A DNA stretch of 64,000 bases from assembly GCA_040081265.1 (NCBI GenBank), contig JBEBGV010000006.1, positions 1-64,000 on the forward strand, in the 5' to 3' direction. Each line of letters begins with the position of its first letter. Position 1 is the first letter of the stretch. This DNA comes from JBEBGV01 sp040081265 (lineage in GTDB: Bacteria > Acidobacteriota > Vicinamibacteria > Vicinamibacterales > UBA2999). The notes under the pieces are model-generated. The model was not told the DNA's origin and ran no database searches. It saw only the letters and a program-made list of their open reading frames with translations. The position numbers were made by a program, and so were the translations under genes. Below are positions 8,025 to 16,606 of the stretch, in pieces.

Positions 8025-9317
8025 TTATAGGTCGCGTCGCGCGGGGACCACGCGTCCCCGACACTCGCCGAAGCCGATTCTTGCGACGCCCGGCGCGGAA
8101 CAGTAACCGCGCAGGGTGATCTCGTCTTCGTCCTTGAGATAGGTGCGTGGCTCCCCGGTTGGCAGCGTCAGCGGTTCACGCCCTCCGCGTGTGATCTCGA
8201 GCAGGCAACCGAGTGAATCTCTGGCGGGGCCAGAGAGTGTGCCCGTGCCGATTACGTCCCCCGTCTGCAGATTACAGCCGTTCGAGGTGTGGTGGGTCAC
8301 GAGCTGGGCCGGTGTCCAGAAGAGTGATTCCGCGTCTGAGCGAGAGAGTTGAAAAGGTCCGATCCCGGACTCGCGCATGGTGCGGGTCGTGAGCCAGCAC
8401 TCGACCGTGATTCTCCATGCACCTCGCACCTGGTCGTCGGCATCGACGAGATGGGGCAGGGCGGGCACGGCGATGTCACTGCGCACTGCGGCCGGTGCGC
8501 TGAAGGGCTCAAGCGCGTCTGTGGTCACCAGCCATGGCGAGATCGAGGTGGCAAAGCTCTTCGAGAGAAACGGCCCGAGTGGCTGCGACTCGAACGACTG
8601 GACATCGCGCGCGGACCAGTCGTTGAGGAGGCAGACGGCGGCGATGTGTTGACGGGCCCCGCGAATCGGGACCGGCGTGCCGAGCGCCGACGGTGCACCG
8701 ATGATGAGCCCGAGCTCGACCTCGTAGTCGAGCCTGTCGGTGGGGGCATACAGCGGACCCGTGGACGAGCGGCGTGGTCCCCAGGGTCGCGGAACGGGTG
8801 TGCCGCTGACCTGAAGTGAGGATGCGCGGCCATGATACGCAAGCGGGGCGTAGGGGTAGCCCGGTGGCAGCGGTGCGTTGATGTCCCGCAGCTTCGAGAT
8901 GTTGCGCGCGTGATGCACCGAGGCGAAGAAGTCCGAGAAGTTGCTCACCGTGACCGGCAGCGCGTGCTCGCACGCGTCAGCGTCAAAAATGAGGGCGGAG
9001 GCCGAGGCCTGGCGCGAACGGCTGGCTTCCGCGTCGAGCAACCGCTGCACGGCGGTGCGAACCAGCCGAACCCCGTCCGCGCCGGTCTCAAAGAGTGCGT
9101 TCAGCGTGGGCTGGGTGAGCACGCGCCGCAGCCCAGGTGCGAGATCGTTCAGGAGATCGGACTCTGCGCACCGCCCGAGGTCCAGGACAGAGTCGCCGAT
9201 GGCGACCCCTGGCCGCCACGGCGCATTGGACCCGCGGACGCGAAAAATTCCGAAAGGAAGGTTGTGCAGCGGGAAGTCGGTGTCCGGAACGTTTGCCGAC
9301 GCGATCCAGCTCGTCAC
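8025..9317 (-). CDS. fahA: Fumarylacetoacetase
   Basis: About 430 aa from a GTG at 9317. This start puts the family-typical N-terminus (TSWIASANVPDTDFPLHNLP) at residue 2 and leaves room for a divergent operator; GTG 9377 or ATG 9371 in frame would overlap the divergent gene. The enzyme hydrolyses fumarylacetoacetate to fumarate and acetoacetate, the last step of tyrosine/homogentisate catabolism. FAH marks: N-terminal SH3-like domain, then FASVHHARNISKLRD, YHGRASSLQVSGT, the metal-binding DYEVELGLIIG, the SARDVQSFE loop and NGCNLQTGDVIGTGTLSGP. Like the leucine genes downstream it yields acetoacetate, suggesting a shared amino-acid catabolic unit. Confidence 0.93.
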   Translation of the reverse strand: MTSWIASANVPDTDFPLHNLPFGIFRVRGSNAPWRPGVAIGDSVLDLGRCAESDLLNDLAPGLRRVLTQPTLNALFETGADGVRLVRTAVQRLLDAEASRSRQASASALIFDADACEHALPVTVSNFSDFFASVHHARNISKLRDINAPLPPGYPYAPLAYHGRASSLQVSGTPVPRPWGPRRSSTGPLYAPTDRLDYEVELGLIIGAPSALGTPVPIRGARQHIAAVCLLNDWSARDVQSFESQPLGPFLSKSFATSISPWLVTTDALEPFSAPAAVRSDIAVPALPHLVDADDQVRGAWRITVECWLTTRTMRESGIGPFQLSRSDAESLFWTPAQLVTHHTSNGCNLQTGDVIGTGTLSGPARDSLGCLLEITRGGREPLTLPTGEPRTYLKDEDEITLRGYCSAPGVARIGFGECRGRVVPARRDL

Positions 9318-9322
9318 TGTAA

Positions 9323-9340
9323 CCGTATGGTACAGTACGG
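9323..9340. promoter_or_regulatory. Candidate operator dyad between fahA and the sigma-54 activator
   Basis: CCGTATGGTACAGTACGG is an imperfect palindrome: CCGTA/TACGG arms around a central GTAC, matching at 14 of 18 positions. It lies 6-23 bp upstream of the preferred fahA GTG and 30 bp before the divergent regulator ATG. That is the place expected for an autoregulated divergent control site. No sigma-54 -24/-12 pair was recognised here. Confidence 0.4.
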
Positions 9341-9369
9341 CATCTTCTTCGCACGCTGCGGAAGAGCCC

Positions 9370-10407
9370 ATGTCCACTCATCACGCGACCTCTCCCTCGC
9401 GCGATTCCCAGGCGCCGACGCTCGATAGCCCACCCGCGATCATGGGTCAGAGCAAGCGCATGCAGGATCTGTTCGACCTCATTGCGTGCGTGGCGCGCAG
9501 CGAAGCGAACATCCTCATCGAGGGCGAAAACGGCACCGGGAAGGAAGTGATCGCCAACGCGATTCACGTGCAGTCGATGCGGGCAGCTGGACCGTTCATC
9601 AAGATCAACTGCGCGGCCATTCCCAAGGACCTGATCGAGAGCGAGTTGTTCGGCTATCGGCGCGGCGCGTTCACCGGCGCGGTCACCGACAGAGAGGGCC
9701 TGCTCGAGCTGGCCGAGGGCGGATCGCTCCTGCTCGACGAAATCGGGGACATGCCGGCTTACCTGCAGACCAAGCTCCTGCGAGTCCTGCAGGAGCGCGA
9801 GTATCGTCCTGTCGGCAGCGATCGCGTCGTCCGCGTCGACTTCAGGCTCATCTGCTCGACCAATGTGGATATCGAGACGGCACTGCGCGATGGTCGCCTG
9901 AGGGAGGACCTGTACTTCCGCATCAACACCATCGCCCTCCGGGTGCCGCCGTTGCGTGAGCGTCTGGAGGACCTCCCGCTGCTCGCCAACCACTTCCTCG
10001 CCGTCTTCAGCGAGCGGTACAACCGTCCGGTGAAGAGCATCTCGCCAGCCACCTTTGACATCCTGCTGAGGAATCGCTGGCCGGGCAATGTCCGCGAGCT
10101 CGAGAACACCATTGAGCGCGCCGTGCTCGTGTGCAAGGGCGATCAGATCGTGCCCGACTGTCTGCCGGACAGCCTGCCTGAATCCGACGCGACGCCACAG
10201 GAATTTTCGATCCCTCCCAATCGGACGCTGGCTGAGATCGAGCGGATGGCAATTCTCCAGACGCTGCAGCGCACCAAGTGGAACAAGCAGGAAACCGCGC
10301 AGATCCTCGGCCTCTACCGGCCGACGCTCTACAGCAAGATGAAGAAATACGAAATCAAGGACGAGCGGGCGCAGCACCGCTCCTCGTCGGGCAAGCCTTC
10401 TGCGTGA
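9370..10407 (+). CDS. Sigma-54-dependent transcriptional activator, AAA+ and Fis-type HTH, no receiver domain
   Basis: 345 aa from the ATG at 9370. A short N-terminal tail (about 35 aa) precedes the AAA+ domain: Walker A GENGTGKE, the sigma-54 contact loop GAFTGA within ELFGYRRGAFTGAV, Walker B LLLDEIGD, the sensor region RLICSTN, and NRWPGNVRELEN. The C-terminus is a Fis-type helix-turn-helix (QETAQILGLYRPTLYSKMKKY). With no sensory N-domain, activity must be controlled by expression or by a separate partner, as in PspF-like activators. It is divergent from fahA and the leucine genes, so these are plausible but unproven targets. The downstream YihY-type gene starts within its stop codon (GTGA overlap). 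Confidence 0.92.
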   Translation: MSTHHATSPSRDSQAPTLDSPPAIMGQSKRMQDLFDLIACVARSEANILIEGENGTGKEVIANAIHVQSMRAAGPFIKINCAAIPKDLIESELFGYRRGAFTGAVTDREGLLELAEGGSLLLDEIGDMPAYLQTKLLRVLQEREYRPVGSDRVVRVDFRLICSTNVDIETALRDGRLREDLYFRINTIALRVPPLRERLEDLPLLANHFLAVFSERYNRPVKSISPATFDILLRNRWPGNVRELENTIERAVLVCKGDQIVPDCLPDSLPESDATPQEFSIPPNRTLAEIERMAILQTLQRTKWNKQETAQILGLYRPTLYSKMKKYEIKDERAQHRSSSGKPSA

Positions 10408-11306
10408 CGCTGGCGCGCTTCAGGCGTCGCCTGGCGGCTGAGCTGCACTACTCTGCCGTCTCGGCGTGGCGCGGGCTCGTCGACCTCCTGTTCAGCGACG
10501 ACCTCACCTACGCCGCATCGATTTCCTACTACGCGCTGCTGTCGCTCTTCCCGTTCCTCCTGCTGCTCATTTCGGTGGTCGGTGCTCTCACGGCCAACGA
10601 TCAGGAACGGGTCGAGGTGCTGACGTTTGTCTTCAGGTACTTCCCGACGCGCCTCGATTTTGTCGCCGAGCAGCTCGACTCGCTGCAGGGTGCGAAGTTC
10701 CAGCTGGGGCTCGCCGGCGCTCTGTCACTGGCGTGGGCGTCGCTTGGCGTGTTCGGCGCGGTGACGAGTGCGGTCAACTCCGCGTGGGGCGTGGAGAAAC
10801 AGCGCAGCTTCCTGAAGCATCGCCTGGTGTCGTTTCTGATGCTGGCAGCTGCAGGAGCCGCGGTCACGCTCGCACTCCTGCTGGCCAGCGCCGCGGAGGT
10901 GGCCGGAGCTTCGTGGTTCGGCCAGGTACTGCTGCGCTACGGATGGATCGCGGTCCTGCAGACCTGGATGGCCCGCTACGTGACGACGATCCTGCTCATT
11001 TTCGCTGTCGGGCTCGTCTACTACTTCATCCCGAACGCCAAGACGCGCCTCAGGGACGTCTGGGTGGGCGCCATCGTCACCGGTCTGCTCTGGCGTGGGG
11101 CGTTCTCGGGCTTCTCCTGGTACATGGGACGAAACCAGAGCCTCGCGCTCGTGCACGGGTCTATCGCCGCGGTGGTGGTGTTCCTCCTGTGGGTCTACGT
11201 CTCGGCCGTCATCCTGATGTTCGGCGTCGAGTTCACCGCCTCGTACGCGCGGTTGCGTCGCGGACGTTCAGAAGAGATGCCGGCCGCCGCCACGCCAAGA
11301 ACCTGA
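10404..11306 (+). CDS. YihY/BrkB family inner-membrane protein
   Basis: 300 aa from the GTG at 10404, which overlaps the TGA of the sigma-54 activator (GTGA). It shows the family plan: an N-terminal cytosolic amphipathic part, then about six membrane segments. These begin with DDLTYAASISYYALLSLFPFLLLLIS, in which the SYYALLSLFP motif is diagnostic, and continue through a SLAWASLGVFGAV segment, a region around LLMLAAAGAAVTLALLLAS, and a last helix with VFLLWVYVSAVILMFGVEF. The family was once mis-named ribonuclease BN; its transport or other role is unsettled. The C-tail is basic and cytosolic. Coupling to the activator suggests co-expression. Confidence 0.9.
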   Translation: MTLARFRRRLAAELHYSAVSAWRGLVDLLFSDDLTYAASISYYALLSLFPFLLLLISVVGALTANDQERVEVLTFVFRYFPTRLDFVAEQLDSLQGAKFQLGLAGALSLAWASLGVFGAVTSAVNSAWGVEKQRSFLKHRLVSFLMLAAAGAAVTLALLLASAAEVAGASWFGQVLLRYGWIAVLQTWMARYVTTILLIFAVGLVYYFIPNAKTRLRDVWVGAIVTGLLWRGAFSGFSWYMGRNQSLALVHGSIAAVVVFLLWVYVSAVILMFGVEFTASYARLRRGRSEEMPAAATPRT

Positions 11307-11311
11307 TGCCG

Positions 11312-11342
11312 CGGCGGGTCGTTCCGACCCGCCCTACGTACG
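11312..11342. repeat. REP-like hairpin with TACGTA tail
   Basis: A GCGGGTCG..CGACCCGC stem followed by CCTACGTACG, 5 bp after the YihY stop. Same family as 6381-6410; here it could serve as a transcript 3' end. Confidence 0.85.
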
Positions 11343-11375
11343 ATGCGTGTCATCGCCTCGAGGTAGGATTCTGAG

Positions 11376-11732
11376 ATGGCGTTTCCGGTTGAGATCTGGC
11401 TGCGTGGCGACAATCACGCGAGCACCGAACACATCGAGTCCGTAGCGACGGAGCCCGGTAGCTGGACCGACAGCGACGTGGCCCAGGTGCTCGTCGCCAT
11501 GCTGCGCGCGCTCGAACGCGCCAGGAACCCCGCGATCGAACCCGATAGGCCAATTGCCCTGCGTGGCTTCAGCTGGATTGTCAGTCCCTTCGAAGGTGGC
11601 GTGCTGATTGCGCTCGAGCTCACGCTCGGCGCCGTCGTCGGTGGACCATTCAGCATCGCGGAGAGCCGTCTCACCGCCATGATCGATCGGGTTGTCAGCG
11701 CGGAACGTGCAGAGACGGGAACGGTGCACTAG
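11376..11732 (+). CDS. Hypothetical protein, 118 aa
   Basis: ATG at 11376, with AGGTAGG upstream as a usable ribosome site. The protein is soluble with mixed alpha/beta pattern: it starts AFPVEIWLRGDNH, has a helix of DVAQVLVAMLRALERARN, then two strands (GFSWIVSPFEGGVLIALEL), and a C-terminal helix. The middle of the protein reads like a small ferredoxin-like fold. No family, catalytic motif, signal peptide or membrane segment was recognised. It is flanked by a REP-like hairpin before and a large repeat block after, so it seems to be a single-gene transcript. Confidence 0.6.
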   Translation: MAFPVEIWLRGDNHASTEHIESVATEPGSWTDSDVAQVLVAMLRALERARNPAIEPDRPIALRGFSWIVSPFEGGVLIALELTLGAVVGGPFSIAESRLTAMIDRVVSAERAETGTVH

Positions 11733-12063
11733 GACGGTTCCTAGTTCCTAGTTCCTAGTTCCTAGTTCCTAGTTGTTGGTTGTTGGTTGTTGGAGAAGGT
11801 TTGCCAGGAACTGGTAACCAGGAACTAGCAACCAGTGAAGGGGTCAACAGCCGGCGGGGGCGACCGCCGGCTGCGACCGACTGGCGAGAAGGCAACACTG
11901 GTATGAGGGTGGTGCCTGAACGCTGAGAAAAGCATAGCTGTTCTGGCCCCTTCTGAGTCCGATCCAGGCAAATCTTAGCCCAAGTGACTAAGATCTCCGC
12001 CAATCCTTGACTTCCCCCGCCCCCCGTGGATGAAATTCGCCAGCCAGACCCTCGATTTCAGGC
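11733..12063. repeat. Gene-free block with CTAGTTC and GTTGTTG repeats
   Basis: No convincing gene in about 330 bp. At 11738-11775 there are at least four tandem copies of a CTAGTTC heptamer, followed by GTTGTTG repeats and then inverted copies (GGAACTGGTAACCAGGAACT around 11809-11829), so the left half can fold back on itself. From 11850 to 12063 the sequence is mixed and I see nothing in it. The minus-strand DUF5916 gene ends at 12064. Confidence 0.7.
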
Positions 12064-14298
12064 CTAAAACCGATAGGTGTAGAGCAGCTTGGTCGCGATT
12101 CGCTTGTCCTGCGACACAAGGCCCTCTACCCCAGGTACGTCGAGCCAGTTGTGCGTGTAGACCACGTAGATGTCGTTGCCTGGGCGCACAATCCACCGGA
12201 ATCGCGACTGCCAGCCGGCCACGGCGCTCTGGGTGTCGTACTGGATGTTGTTGACGAGCGCCATGAACGGCGTGAACTGCGTCTCGGCGACGACGCGGAA
12301 GAGACGAGTGGTGAACTCTCCCTCTGCCAGGTCGATACGATTCAACTCGCCGGTCAGATAGACGATGTAACCGGGGCGCAGACGGAGGGTGAGGTTCGCC
12401 ACCGTCTCTGTACGGGTACCCGAATAGAACTGTCCGGTCTCTACGCGACCGCCGACAGCGATGGTTCGCCGATTGGCCGTCTGCCACGTGCCGCGGACGC
12501 GTGAGTAGGTGTAGTCCGAGCCTACCGGCAGCGTGATCCCGCGGCGGATCTGGAACGGCTGCTCGAGATGTTCGTTCCGCGTTGACACCTGGACGTTGAA
12601 CGAGTCCTGCGACTGCATCGTCACGCCGAGCACCTGGACGTTGAGGTTGCGAACGAGCGGGTTGTTCTCGAGGTCGGTCTGCACATCTCCTTCAGCGAAG
12701 AAGGTGTACTGGCGAATGACCCTGCTGTTGCGCGGACGTGGTCCGAAGGTGACCGACGGTGTGTAGCGCCGATAGTTGCGGCGCGTGACGAAGCCGGTCG
12801 CCGGGTCGAAGTGTTCGCCCACCTGGCGGGTGTCGAGGCGGGCGCTCCAGCGGTCGTTCGGATAGTCGAGCGTGCTGCCAAACGCCCACGCGCCGGAGTT
12901 GGCGCCAGAGGCCGCGCCATGGATGGCCCACCCGGACAGCGTCAGATTCTGCGACCCGCGGAACCGGTTGGTGGCCAGTCGCATGTCCAGTCCGGCGGTG
13001 TGTCGCGCATCGTCGAGGTCGTCACGCGCGTCGCGACGCGTGTAGATGGCGCCGATATAGGACTGACGGAGCATCCGGTGCTTCAGGCGTGCAGCGGTGA
13101 AGTCTTCGCCGACCAGACGCTCGTCTGAGTCGGTCTGCACGTGCAGGAGGCCAATGTCCTCGCCGCCGATCTGGCCCGTCAGCTTGGTGCCGAAGTCGAT
13201 CGGCTGCGGTCGCACCGCGCCAGTGATCGAATCGGCCCCGAGGCCGATGCGACGGCTGAAGAACGGATTGACGATCAGGTCGCCGGAAGTCGGGCTGGCG
13301 AAGTCGAAGTTGGTGGCCCCATCGAGGAAGAAGTCGCGCTTCTCAGGGAAGAACAGGTTGAAACGCGTGAGGTTCACCTGTCGCTGATCGACCTCCGTCT
13401 GGGCGAAGTCTGTGTTGACCGTCAGGTTCGCACGCAGGAGTGGGGTCGGGTTGTAGAAGAGGTCGATACCCGCCTGCGGATCGCCCTTGAACTCACGCTG
13501 TCCGCGGCCCGGAGCGGCCTCGGCGGTGAAGAGGCCATACGGCTTGATGTCGAGACCGTGGCCCTGGGAGACGTCCCTGATCCCGGTGACACGGCCGGCG
13601 TTGGTCATGCGCTGCAGGCCCTGATTGCGCGCCCACCCCATCCAGATGCTGTCCTCGTTCTTGCGCCGGACTGTGCGCTGGAAGTTGATGCCCCAGGTGT
13701 CGCTGGCCGGGTTGAAGTTGACCGTCCGGAAGGGGATTTCGATTTCGAGCACCCAGCCGAAGTCGGTGTGCCGCGCCCGGGCGTTCCAGATACCGTCCCA
13801 TTGCCGGTTCTGCCCGTTGACGCCGAGCAGCGCATCGGCCATCAGCCCTGACGGGTTCATCTCGAAGAAGTAGCCGCTGCGCGCGTCCAGGAAGGTATCG
13901 ATCGTCCACATGAAGCGATCGTCGGAGGCCAGGAACTCGTCGCGGCGCCGCTGGTAGCCGAGCCACTTGGTAGGCTCGGAATCGTAGGCGGTGACGCCGA
14001 TATAGAACGCGTCCTTGTCGAACGCGATCCGCACCTCGGTCGGCTCGGTGGCCGGCATGCCGTTCTGGGGGTCAACCTGGATGAAGTCTTTCGCCGGCAG
14101 CGCTCGCGTCCACACGGGTTCGTCGAGGTTGCCGTCGAGTTCGATGCGTTCGCCGGTGTCGAGGCGCGCCGCTTCCACGCTGCGCCGCTCGGGAGCCGCG
14201 GGCTCCCCGGCCTGGGCAAAGAGGGATGAGGGCATCGCCACGCAGGCGAGGCAGGCCAGGGCCACCGAGACGCCCGGCCAGAGGCTGTGAATCATCAT
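12064..14298 (-). CDS. CBM9/DUF5916 outer-membrane beta-barrel protein
   Basis: 744 aa from the ATG at 14298, whose ATGATG overlaps the stop of the dienelactone hydrolase gene. Residues 1-29 form a signal peptide ending SLFAQA. Residues about 45-240 are a carbohydrate-binding family-9-like sandwich: ELDGNLDEPVW, FYIGVTAYDSEP, and IPFRTVNFNP with WGINFQRTVRRKNE. The rest is long amphipathic beta-strands typical of DUF5916 and the chain ends with YTYRF, an aromatic C-terminus as in Bam-assembled barrels. The family is common in Acidobacteriota and Bacteroidota and its substrate is unknown. The upstream hydrolase is probably co-transcribed. Confidence 0.88.
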   Translation of the reverse strand: MMIHSLWPGVSVALACLACVAMPSSLFAQAGEPAAPERRSVEAARLDTGERIELDGNLDEPVWTRALPAKDFIQVDPQNGMPATEPTEVRIAFDKDAFYIGVTAYDSEPTKWLGYQRRRDEFLASDDRFMWTIDTFLDARSGYFFEMNPSGLMADALLGVNGQNRQWDGIWNARARHTDFGWVLEIEIPFRTVNFNPASDTWGINFQRTVRRKNEDSIWMGWARNQGLQRMTNAGRVTGIRDVSQGHGLDIKPYGLFTAEAAPGRGQREFKGDPQAGIDLFYNPTPLLRANLTVNTDFAQTEVDQRQVNLTRFNLFFPEKRDFFLDGATNFDFASPTSGDLIVNPFFSRRIGLGADSITGAVRPQPIDFGTKLTGQIGGEDIGLLHVQTDSDERLVGEDFTAARLKHRMLRQSYIGAIYTRRDARDDLDDARHTAGLDMRLATNRFRGSQNLTLSGWAIHGAASGANSGAWAFGSTLDYPNDRWSARLDTRQVGEHFDPATGFVTRRNYRRYTPSVTFGPRPRNSRVIRQYTFFAEGDVQTDLENNPLVRNLNVQVLGVTMQSQDSFNVQVSTRNEHLEQPFQIRRGITLPVGSDYTYSRVRGTWQTANRRTIAVGGRVETGQFYSGTRTETVANLTLRLRPGYIVYLTGELNRIDLAEGEFTTRLFRVVAETQFTPFMALVNNIQYDTQSAVAGWQSRFRWIVRPGNDIYVVYTHNWLDVPGVEGLVSQDKRIATKLLYTYRF

Positions 14299-14978
14299 GA
14301 AAGGTTTCGACGCAGAAATTCGATGCTTCGGTCCCAGGCGGTGGATGCCGCCGTGGGGTCGTATTTGATGGGAAGGGACGGATCGGTGGGGGCTTCGTTC
14401 GCGAAGGCGTGGGTCGCGTTGTATCGATGGATGACGTGCGCGACGTGGGCTTCTTTCAGCTTGTTCTCGAGCACATCCACCATCGCAATCGGGAAAAACG
14501 CATCGTCTGTGGCGAAGTGACCCATGATCGGCGCCGTGATCTTCGTGGCATCGACATACTCGAGCGGTGGAAAGCCGTACCACGAGACAACGGCGTCCAC
14601 CTCCGGAACGAAGACCGCGGCGAGAAGGCTCACCGCGCCACCCATGCAGTATCCGGTGACGCCGACCTTGGTGCTGGCCTGTTTGAGGTGCAGCACGCAG
14701 CCGCGAGTGTCCTGCCCGGCGGCGTCCGCGAAGTTCAGGCCGGTCATCAGATGCTCGGCCTCCTTTGCGTTGAGTCCCTGTGCGCCTCGATAGAGATCCG
14801 GCACCAGCACTCGGAAGCCGGCGGCCGCATAGCGCTCGGCCACGCCCTTGATCTGGTCGTTGACGCCCCACCATTCCTGGATGACGACCAGGCCGGGGGC
14901 GCCAGCGGGGCTGGCCGGTTCAGCGTAGAAGGCGTTGCAGGTGGCGCCGTCAGGGCGGGTGATCGTGACCGATTTCAT
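14295..14978 (-). CDS. Dienelactone hydrolase family protein
   Basis: 227 aa from the ATG at 14978 (MKSVTITRPDG). It is an alpha/beta hydrolase with the dienelactone hydrolase layout: VVIQEWWGVNDQIKGVAERYA (the conserved E-WWG segment), GVTGYCMGGAVSL with the nucleophile Cys in G-x-C-x-G-G, an acid region around GHFATDDAFFP, and the catalytic His in NATHAFAN. The Cys nucleophile separates this family from serine esterases. It probably cleaves small lactones or esters in the cytosol; the true substrate is not evident. Its stop overlaps the start of the DUF5916 gene by 4 bp. Confidence 0.92.
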   Translation of the reverse strand: MKSVTITRPDGATCNAFYAEPASPAGAPGLVVIQEWWGVNDQIKGVAERYAAAGFRVLVPDLYRGAQGLNAKEAEHLMTGLNFADAAGQDTRGCVLHLKQASTKVGVTGYCMGGAVSLLAAVFVPEVDAVVSWYGFPPLEYVDATKITAPIMGHFATDDAFFPIAMVDVLENKLKEAHVAHVIHRYNATHAFANEAPTDPSLPIKYDPTAASTAWDRSIEFLRRNLS

Positions 14979-15019
14979 CGCGCCAATATACAACGACGCT
15001 CGGCGGACCTGAAGGACCG

Positions 15020-15937
15020 CTAGGCGGCGCGGCGGTCGTTCTCGAGCCACTCGGCTGCAAGCTGGTTCCTGAGCGAAGCGAAGTGAGCGGTCAGCGATTC
15101 GGCTTCATCTCCGCCGATCAGCAGGTCTTCGAGGCCCCACGACCTGGCGACTGCCTGGCGGATTTCGGCACCGTACGCGGTAAACGCCTGGTGTACGGCT
15201 GCGACGCTGGGGGCGAGCGTCCGTTTGTGCTCGCGCGAGACGTCGGGCAGCGCGCCGAGAATCACCAGATGTTCGACGTGGAGCAGCGTTGCCCGTGTGA
15301 AGGCCAGGTTGGTGTCCTGCTGACGGCTGGCCGCCAGCTTGGACGCCGCAACGGCCATCGGCAGCGCCATGGTCACCAGCATCTCGCCAAGTGTCTGGAG
15401 CGGACCGCCCTTGAGCACTTTCGACTTCACCTGCGCGAGCAGCAGGATGGTCTCGAGGCGCTGAAGTCCGATCCGCACCACCGCGTCCGCGGTGTTGGTC
15501 ACGGTCGTTGCGCCGCCGAGCTGCGCGCTGTTGGCCGCCTTCAGCACTTCAACGGTCAGGGCAGAGTCCTGCTCGAGCAGTTCGACGTAGCGCGGGATTG
15601 CCACGTCGCCTCGACGCAGCAGCTCGCGCAGTTCGATCGCCGCCTGCGGCAGCACGGGTAAGTCCAGTTGGCGCTTGTGCCAGCGGTTGCGGATGCCGGC
15701 GATGAAGAGGCGGTCATCGAGCGCCAGCTCGTCAAGTGATCGAGCGGGAGCCGAGGTCAGGAACCCTTCAAGAAATTCCGCTTCGAGCGGGTTGAAACGC
15801 CGAGCCGCCGGTGGCTCAGGCGTTGCCGTCGCTGTCGGAGCAGGAAAGGGAATCGGGCGAGGTGGCGCAGGGGATGCCGCCGCTGCCGGAGTCTTCGAGG
15901 AACGCGCGCCAAACAGTCGAGTGAACCAGTTGCCCAC
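15020..15937 (-). CDS. HDOD-domain signalling protein
   Basis: 305 aa from a GTG at 15937. Residues 15-50 are a Pro/Ala-rich flexible linker. Residues about 85-285 match the HDOD (HD-related output) domain: LDLPVLPQAAIELRELL, EQDSALTVEVLKAANSAQ, TNTADAVVRIGLQRL, and a long all-helical remainder. HDOD domains lack the catalytic His-Asp pair of HD phosphohydrolases and act in signalling, often with cyclic-di-GMP or chemotaxis-like systems. No GGDEF or EAL is fused here. Neighbours (hydrolase, YaeQ) give no specific clue. It is bounded upstream by a pair of REP-like hairpins. Confidence 0.85.
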   Translation of the reverse strand: MGNWFTRLFGARSSKTPAAAASPAPPRPIPFPAPTATATPEPPAARRFNPLEAEFLEGFLTSAPARSLDELALDDRLFIAGIRNRWHKRQLDLPVLPQAAIELRELLRRGDVAIPRYVELLEQDSALTVEVLKAANSAQLGGATTVTNTADAVVRIGLQRLETILLLAQVKSKVLKGGPLQTLGEMLVTMALPMAVAASKLAASRQQDTNLAFTRATLLHVEHLVILGALPDVSREHKRTLAPSVAAVHQAFTAYGAEIRQAVARSWGLEDLLIGGDEAESLTAHFASLRNQLAAEWLENDRRAA

Positions 15938-15984
15938 GCCTTCGCAATCGTCATCGATGCGATGAGCTTGAATCCGGCGGAGAA

Positions 15985-16054
15985 CGGCGGGTCCTTCGGA
16001 CCCGCCCTACGTACGACAGAAGACAGGATGTAGGCCGGGTCCGCAGGACCCGGC
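15985..16054. repeat. Pair of inverted REP-like hairpins
   Basis: Two family members face each other: a CGGGTCC..GGACCCG unit ending CCTACGTACG (15985-16015) and an inverted unit TAGGCCGGGTCC..GGACCCGGC (16029-16054). They lie between the YaeQ stop and the HDOD start, so the pair can form either two small hairpins or one larger one. Confidence 0.85.
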
Positions 16055-16062
16055 GAGCACTC

Positions 16063-16602
16063 CTACGCGAGTCGATGTTCGACGATGGGCAAGGTCATTG
16101 TCTCGGTGCCGATCGAGGCCTGGACTTCGCCGTCGCTGATGGAGAGGGAGAGAGAGTTGCGACGGTCGAGGAGAGAGATGAACGCGCCCAACGCTGTGAG
16201 GTCGAATGCCCTGATGGGAACTTCCGCCCGGTTGTGAATGCGTGCCCCCGCGAGCTGCACCAGCCACTGCCTGACATCGCGGTGCGGATAGACCACCACA
16301 CGCTCGGCCGCCTTGCTGCCGCGGTGCAGGCGCGCGGCGTCGGGGAGTCCCACCTCGATCCAGCCGGTCGTGCGGCCCGTCAGGTCCTTGACGAGAATCG
16401 CCGGCTCGTCGCCCGATGACACCCCTTCGGTCAGCATGATGCCGTCTTCGTACTCGAGACAGTACGCGAGCACGCGGATGACCATGTACTCGATGGTCTC
16501 CGACGGGTGGCGAGCCACGCGCAGCGCGAGCGACTCGTAGACCCCGCGGTCCATGTCCGACAGGTCGATCGAGAAGTGGTAGATGGTCGCGGTTTCGGCC
16601 AT
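16063..16602 (-). CDS. YaeQ family protein
   Basis: 179 aa from the ATG at 16602 (MAETATIYHFSIDLSDMD). It matches YaeQ from end to end: YHFSIDLSDMDRGVYESL, HPSETIEYMVIRVLAYCLEYEDGI, EPAILVKDLTGRTTGWIEVG, and a C-terminal beta-rich end. YaeQ has a PD-(D/E)XK nuclease-like fold; the conserved E..GW-IEVG segment fits the core strands of that fold. Its cellular role is unresolved (suppressor of haemolysin defects in enterobacteria). It begins 4 bp after the stop of the upstream membrane glycosyltransferase-like gene. Confidence 0.92.
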   Translation of the reverse strand: MAETATIYHFSIDLSDMDRGVYESLALRVARHPSETIEYMVIRVLAYCLEYEDGIMLTEGVSSGDEPAILVKDLTGRTTGWIEVGLPDAARLHRGSKAAERVVVYPHRDVRQWLVQLAGARIHNRAEVPIRAFDLTALGAFISLLDRRNSLSLSISDGEVQASIGTETMTLPIVEHRLA

Positions 16603-16606
16603 TGAA

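Noticed and set aside
9318..9377. Longer fumarylacetoacetase start at GTG 9377 or ATG 9371
   Set aside because: The extra residues match no FAH and would run over the start of the divergent regulator and the dyad at 9323-9340.
9088..10377. 429-aa frame antisense to the sigma-54 activator
   Set aside because: The plus-strand gene has intact AAA+ and HTH motifs, so the opposite frame is a GC artefact.
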